Shown one piece after another: positions 6,194 to 10,123 of a stretch of DNA of 10,123 nucleotides. The position numbers were made by a program, and so were the translations under genes. The notes beneath the pieces are model-generated. The model did not search any database, was not told where the DNA came from, and was given only the letters and a program-made list of their open reading frames with translations. Positions within the stretch are counted from its first letter, which is position 1. Each line of letters begins with the position of its first letter. This stretch comes from CBFHWY01 sp965659675 (GTDB taxonomy: Bacteria; Bacteroidota; Bacteroidia; Flavobacteriales_G; Salibacteraceae), in the NCBI GenBank assembly GCA_965659675.1, contig CBFHWY010000090.1, positions 1 through 10,123 of the forward strand. Direction: 5' to 3'.

Positions 6194-9100
6194 CTTCTCT
6201 GTCTGATAGATAAACTGACCTTTGATCTTGATGACATAAATACCTCCGCCAAAGTCTGACAAGTCAAATGGCAGGCTGTTCAAACCACTGTAAATAAGCA
6301 GCTGATCCTGAATGATATCCTGACCAATATTGTTATACACAGTTATTCTGATATCATCATCCAAAAGCGTATTAATGTCAATATTGAAACGACCATTACT
6401 TGGGTTTGGTCTTAGGCTCAACTTAGCACATGGTTTAACGGTAATTCTTGCAGTATCGATTGCCGAACATAAGCCTCCGGCATCAGCTTTCACAATGATC
6501 TCATTGGGTCCCATTCTCAATGAGGTGGGATCAAGGAGGTTTTCAGTTCCGCCAGGTAAACCATTCAAGCTTATACTTCTCAATGAAGAATCGAGCATGA
6601 TCTCTATTGGACTTGCGGCGCAAATCGTAGTATCAATTCCTATATTAAGATTTGGCAGTGCATTGATCTTGTAATCTCCTAGAATGGTATCCTCACAAAC
6701 CCCATTATCGAATATGTACTGATATGTGTAGACTCCAGTGTCTCTTCCATCGATGGAAAGTATAGAGTCTGATGAAATTCCTATTCCTGAATATTGACCT
6801 CCTGAAGGACTTACAAGATCGAGAATTCTGGAAGTCTCATCTGCGCAAAACTCCCCTGTACTGGTTGTCATTCTCGCTGGAGAATTCACATTGATAATGG
6901 CGGAGGCGGTATCCAGACCACAGGCATTTCCAGCCTCGTAATAGATGCGCGTCCTTGGAACATTAGCCAGCTTTGGATTAAATATTTCATTTTGAACTCT
7001 TCCACCAAAATACCTTCCGCCTATAGGTAACCCTCCGGATATAACTACTGCTGTATCATTATAACAAATACTTGTCACATTGAGGTTCAAGCTAACGGAT
7101 GGTATCTCATTGACAAACACCTCAGCAAAAGCAGAATCGCTACATCCCTGAACGGAGGTAAAGGTATATCGAAGTTCGTAAGTATCCGGGGCTAAAACAG
7201 ACGGATCAAAAATGCTATCTGAGCTTACTCCTGGACCTGAATATGTGCCCCCAAAAGGAGTCCCATTCCTCAGTGTATCCAAACCAAGATTATTACAAAT
7301 AGTATCTAAATAAGTGAAGCTCACTATTGGTAATGTATCGATTTGAATAGTCTGACTAGCTGAATCCACACAAGCATTCGCATTAGTATAAGTATATGTT
7401 ATGGTAGAGCTTAAGGTGCCTGCGCTATCTGGATTGAATATGGTATCATTTCTTACTCCTAAACCTTTATAAACGCCTCCAGAAGGTGTTGCAGTATTTA
7501 AAACCAGATCCCCACTCGCTTCGCAAACATTTGCCAGTGCCGGGAAGCTAACCACAGGCAGACTGTCTACTGTAATGGAAGAGAATGCAGAGTCGGCACA
7601 AGAATTTGCATCACTGAATACATACTTCAGGTTGAATGTGCCGGTAGCTACAGCTGGATCAAAAAGCCCTGAACTCACATTCGCTCCAGAATAGGTTCCG
7701 CCAACAGGACTTCCCTGATTTAATGTAACAAGCGGATTATTAAAGCACTCATTGGGAACTGCCGCAAAACTCACCGTTGGGGCAGTGTCGACCTGAAAGA
7801 CTGCAATTGCCGAGTCTGTACATCCATTCACATTCGTAAAGATGTAAGTAACACTATCTGGTCCACTGCCAGAGAGCAATGAAGCATCCAATGTATCATT
7901 CGTAACTCTTGCACCTGAGTATAATCCTCCCAAAGGCAAGCCTCCTGTTAACTGGAAGGCAGGTGTATTTTCACAGATATTAGCTATGGTACTTAAACTC
8001 ACTTGCGGCAATGAATCTACCGTGATGGTCTGGCTCACCGAATCAGCACAACCATTGATGTTGGTGAATTTATATTGCAGAATGCTGGTACCTTGACCCG
8101 CCAGGGTTGGGTCAAAAGTCGAAGCGACTACTCCATTGCCTGAATAAACTCCACCTGAAGGTGATCCAGTTGTTAAGCTTAGTGCTGTATCACCAAAGCA
8201 AATATTTGGCAAGGCGCCAAATGTCACTGTAGGTATGGTATCAACACCAATTGTTTGGAAAGCTGAATCTGAGCAAGAATTTCCATCGGTGAATTCATAC
8301 TTAAGTGTGAAGGTTCCAGCACCTGTGATTGAAGGATCAAATATTCCAGCTGTAACACCTGGCCCGCTGTATGTACCTCCTGCAGGGATGCCTTCAGATA
8401 AAGTATCAACGCCTGCATTACCACAAAGGTTCGCCAGACTCGTGAATTGAACACCGGGAACAGTATCCACGATAATATTCTGGCTGGCACTATCGGTACA
8501 TGAATTGGTATCGGTAAATAAATAGCTTATTGCGAAGGTACCTGAACCAGCAGAGTCTGGATAGAAGAAGCCAGAGTTTACTCCGGTTCCGAAATAGCTA
8601 CCACCAGCAGGACTACCTTGATTCAATGCTATACTATCTGCATTTTCACAAATACTTGAAAGGGATGAAAGACTAACCAGTGGTTGAGCAAATACAATCA
8701 CAGTTGTTGATGCTGTATCGGCGCAGCCATTGCCATCGGTAAAACCATAACTCAGCAAAGTGTTTCCTGCTCCAGCTACTCCTGGATCAAAGCTCGTTCC
8801 TGTTACTCCCGTTCCAAAGTATGTCCCGCCTGCAGGTGAGCCTTGATTCAGGCTTATCGCATTAGCTCCAGCACAAAGTGAAGCAATATTTGCAAGGTTA
8901 ACAACTGGCAGTGTATCTACCGTGATGTTCTGAGTGCTTGAATCAGAACAGGCATTTGCATCTGTGAAAACATACTTAATTGTGGTTGTTCCAGGACCTG
9001 GGATTGAAGGATCAAAATTTGAAGCGCTAACTCCAATTCCCGAATATGTTCCACCTACTGGAGTCGCAGTGTTTAAGCTGAACAAACCAGAGCTATCACA

Positions 9101-10123
9101 TAGATTGGATAAGGCAGGGAAATTAATGTTAGGTACCGTATCCACTAAAATCGTTTGAGTCGCACTATCAGTGCATGAGTTGGCGTCGGTGTAAGTATAT
9201 TTTAAAGTGTAGGTTCCCGAAGTGGCCGTCGAAGGGTCAAATGTAGATCCAGAAACCCCTGTTCCCGAATAAGTTCCTCCTACAGGTAACCCTTGGGTCA
9301 GACTTATCGAATTTGCATTCTCGCAAATATTTGAAAGCGTGGCAAATGATACATTTGGTTGAGAGTTAACGGTGATCGTCGTCGTTGCCGTATCTGAACA
9401 GCCGTTACCATCTGTAAAGGCATAACTGATCAAGGTATTTCCTGAGCCTGCTACTCCCGGATCAAAGCTTGTTCCTGTTACTCCAGTACCAAAGTATGTT
9501 CCTCCAGCTGGACTTCCCTGTGTTAAGGTGATCGCATTACTTCCTTCACACAAAGCACTGATCGCTGATATGCTAACCGTTGGCAAGGTATCTACCGTTA
9601 CCGTTTGAGTCGCATCATCACTACAGCCGTTGCCATCCGTGAAGCTATAGGTCAATGTAAAGGTTCCAACTCCTGAAGTCGATGGGTTGAAGCTCGTTCC
9701 ACTTACTCCAGTTCCTGAGTATGTTCCACCCGATGGGCTTCCTTGTGTTAAGGTGATCGGCGAAGCATTCGCACATAAGTTTGATATTGCCGAGAAGCTA
9801 ACAGTCGGTAAAGTATCTACCACCTGATTCTGACTTGCGCTATCGGTACAGGAGTTTGCATCCGTATAAGTGTAGGTGATCGGCCAGGTGCCCACTCCCG
9901 CTGTAGCTGGGTTAAAGGTCGTTCCTGTTACTCCGTTACCCGTGTAGGTTCCACCTGCTGGACTTCCACCTGTTAAAGTGAAGCTGCTTGCATCAACACA
10001 AACTGATGTTAAAGAAGCCAGCGTTACATTGGGTTGAGGGTGAACCGTGATCGTCGTCGTTGCCGTATCTGAACAGCCGTTACCATCTGTAAAGGCATAA
10101 CTGATCAAGGTATTTCCTGAGCC
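6179..10123 (-). CDS. Giant repeat-rich T9SS-secreted surface protein (adhesin-like), N-terminus cut off by window edge
   Basis: The frame is open from the right edge of the window to TAG at 6179-6181, 1,314 residues. No real start is present. A TTG at 10106-10108 is an internal leucine of a repeat (TLISY), and the frame continues past it as GSGNT. Sixteen full Ig-like repeats of about 75 residues (and part of another) follow one another without spacers. Each has the core GSPxGGTYSGxGV, FDP, then YxFTDxNxCxDSA, and ends in VDTxP. Nearly every repeat has exactly two Cys, at about positions 10 and 60, likely a disulfide across the beta sandwich. The last 81 residues are a T9SS type A sorting domain. 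The protein should be exported by Sec, then by T9SS, and attached at or released from the cell surface. Long repeat stalks like this are usual in adhesion or gliding proteins; no ligand or enzyme domain is in view. Asp-Ser/Thr-hydrophobic triplets are very frequent. Confidence 0.9.
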   Translation of the reverse strand, partial: GSGNTLISYAFTDGNGCSDTATTTITVHPQPNVTLASLTSVCVDASSFTLTGGSPAGGTYTGNGVTGTTFNPATAGVGTWPITYTYTDANSCTDSASQNQVVDTLPTVSFSAISNLCANASPITLTQGSPSGGTYSGTGVSGTSFNPSTSGVGTFTLTYSFTDGNGCSDDATQTVTVDTLPTVSISAISALCEGSNAITLTQGSPAGGTYFGTGVTGTSFDPGVAGSGNTLISYAFTDGNGCSDTATTTITVNSQPNVSFATLSNICENANSISLTQGLPVGGTYSGTGVSGSTFDPSTATSGTYTLKYTYTDANSCTDSATQTILVDTVPNINFPALSNLCDSSGLFSLNTATPVGGTYSGIGVSASNFDPSIPGPGTTTIKYVFTDANACSDSSTQNITVDTLPVVNLANIASLCAGANAISLNQGSPAGGTYFGTGVTGTSFDPGVAGAGNTLLSYGFTDGNGCADTASTTVIVFAQPLVSLSSLSSICENADSIALNQGSPAGGSYFGTGVNSGFFYPDSAGSGTFAISYLFTDTNSCTDSASQNIIVDTVPGVQFTSLANLCGNAGVDTLSEGIPAGGTYSGPGVTAGIFDPSITGAGTFTLKYEFTDGNSCSDSAFQTIGVDTIPTVTFGALPNICFGDTALSLTTGSPSGGVYSGNGVVASTFDPTLAGQGTSILQYKFTNINGCADSVSQTITVDSLPQVSLSTIANICENTPAFQLTGGLPLGGLYSGARVTNDTLDASLLSGSGPDSVTYIFTNVNGCTDSAIAVFQVDTAPTVSFAAVPNECFNNPLVTLNQGSPVGGTYSGANVSSGLFDPAVATGTFNLKYVFSDANSCADSAFSSITVDSLPVVSFPALANVCEASGDLVLNTATPSGGVYKGLGVRNDTIFNPDSAGTLSSTITYTYTNANACVDSASQTIQIDTLPIVSFTYLDTICNNLGLDTLRNGTPFGGTYSGPGVSSDSIFDPSVLAPDTYELRYTFTSVQGCSDSAFAEVFVNEIPSVSLNLNVTSICYNDTAVVISGGLPIGGRYFGGRVQNEIFNPKLANVPRTRIYYEAGNACGLDTASAIINVNSPARMTTSTGEFCADETSRILDLVSPSGGQYSGIGISSDSILSIDGRDTGVYTYQYIFDNGVCEDTILGDYKINALPNLNIGIDTTICAASPIEIMLDSSLRSISLNGLPGGTENLLDPTSLRMGPNEIIVKADAGGLCSAIDTARITVKPCAKLSLRPNPSNGRFNIDINTLLDDDIRITVYNNIGQDIIQDQLLIYSGLNSLPFDLSDFGGGIYVIKIKGQFIYQTEKLMIR
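6182..6424 (-). other. T9SS type A C-terminal sorting domain of the giant protein
   Basis: The last 81 residues begin KLSLRPNPSNGRFNIDI, continue with a strand ITVYNNIGQDI, then a block ending FDLSDFGGGIYVIKIKG, and finish EKLMIR. This is the order of conserved features in the type A sorting domain: PNPsnG, YN..G, l..GiY.v.i, and a basic K..i. end. It has no Cys and no DS/DT-hydrophobic triplet, unlike the repeats. It is recognised by the T9SS outer-membrane machinery and is normally cleaved during surface attachment. Confidence 0.93.
8678..9352 (-). repeat. Higher-order repeat unit 2 (R4-R6, 675 bp)
   Basis: The B-C-A order repeats here. R4 has TDANSCTDSA with VDTVP. R5 has TDANACSDSS with VDTLP. 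R6 has GVAGAGNTLLSYGF and DTASTT with a QPL linker. The next three repeats (R7-R9, 8003-8677) keep the B and C traits, but R9 has lost the A signature, so the pattern fades towards the C-terminus. Confidence 0.7.
9353..10027 (-). repeat. Higher-order repeat unit 1 (R1-R3, 675 bp)
   Basis: Three consecutive 225-bp repeats form one B-C-A unit. The B repeat carries TDANSCTDSA and ends VDTLP. The C repeat carries TDGNGCSDDA and ends VDTLP. The A repeat carries GVAGSGNTLISYAF and DTATTT and ends in a linker of the form QPN instead of DTxP. The partial R0 at the window edge is another A repeat. Confidence 0.75.
9372..9448 (-). repeat. Perfect 77-bp direct repeat, copy 1 (in R3)
   Basis: These 77 bp are identical base for base to 10047-10123, exactly 675 bp (three repeats) away. 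They encode the second half of the A-type repeat (GSGNTLISYAF through TTTITV). The match is broken at 9371/10046 on one side and runs into the window edge on the other, so the true identical tract may be longer. Confidence 0.93.
10047..10123 (-). repeat. Perfect 77-bp direct repeat, copy 2 (in partial R0)
   Basis: This is the second copy of the 77-bp identical tract, ending at the window edge. Identity at synonymous positions shows recent duplication or gene conversion between repeats three units apart, not just protein-level constraint. Confidence 0.93.

Larger units (their letters stand above)
6425..10123 (-). repeat. Tandem array of 16 complete ~225-bp repeats plus a partial one
   Basis: In N- to C-terminal order the repeat boundaries are: partial R0 10028-10123; R1 9803-10027; R2 9578-9802; R3 9353-9577; R4 9128-9352; R5 8903-9127; R6 8678-8902; R7 8453-8677; R8 8228-8452; R9 8003-8227; R10 7775-8002; R11 7553-7774; R12 7325-7552; R13 7097-7324; R14 6878-7096; R15 6650-6877; R16 6425-6649. 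R1 to R9 are all exactly 225 bp. R10 to R15 vary between 219 and 228 bp, and R14 to R16 are strongly diverged (R16 lacks the GGTYSG core but keeps the Cys pair). The array continues past the right edge. Confidence 0.92.

Noticed and set aside
8224..8490. 88-codon minus-strand frame and plus-strand frames at 8235-8450, 8934-9158 and 6330-6674
   Set aside because: All fall within the giant repeat gene. Those in the array reflect the 225-bp periodicity, and none has a coding signal of its own.
10106..10108. TTG as the real start of the giant protein
   Set aside because: The frame continues upstream to the window edge with repeat sequence (GSGNT) identical to the equivalent place in R3, and no signal peptide follows the TTG.
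6425..10123. CRISPR array or non-coding satellite
   Set aside because: The 225-bp period is a whole number of codons in one uninterrupted frame with conserved Cys and Gly positions, so it is a protein repeat.

Overview
The window reads as a stretch of a Bacteroidota chromosome, probably a marine or soil Cytophagales-type bacterium. The evidence is a C-terminal type IX secretion system (T9SS) sorting domain on a giant repeat protein, promoter boxes matching the Bacteroidota -7 consensus TAnnTTTG, and starts without Shine-Dalgarno sites. Coding density is very high. The only intergenic gap of any size is the 179-bp divergent region at 1829-2007.

Layout. (1) 1-1828, minus: a secreted or periplasmic TPR protein, cut off by the left edge. 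(2) 2008-4325, plus: a tightly coupled three-gene operon of an FtsE-type ABC ATPase, a family-2 glycosyltransferase and a zinc-ribbon SAM methyltransferase, joined by TAATG and TAAGTG stop/start junctions. (3) 4308-6145, minus: a GT4 glycosyltransferase and, upstream of it, a formyltransferase of the sugar N-formyltransferase type that starts with TTG. These overlap by ATGA. The plus and minus operons meet tail to tail with an 18-bp coding overlap. (4) 6179-10123, minus: the C-terminal 1,314 residues of a giant surface protein, cut off by the right edge. It has sixteen complete ~75-residue two-cysteine repeats, part of a seventeenth, and a T9SS type A sorting domain.

How the genes may work together. 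The GT2, GT4, methyltransferase and formyltransferase genes look like a small glycan-assembly or glycan-decoration set. They lie beside a T9SS cargo protein whose repeats are full of D-(S/T)-hydrophobic triplets, the known Bacteroidota O-glycosylation motif. I count about 38, usually at two fixed positions in each repeat. That the neighbouring enzymes glycosylate the repeat protein is inference, since they could equally act on lipopolysaccharide or capsule. The repeat protein also shows a higher-order organisation: a 675-bp unit of three repeats, clear on the N-terminal side and degraded towards the C-terminus, with a perfect 77-bp identity between copies.

No RNA genes, CRISPR arrays, insertion sequences or convincing intrinsic terminators were seen.
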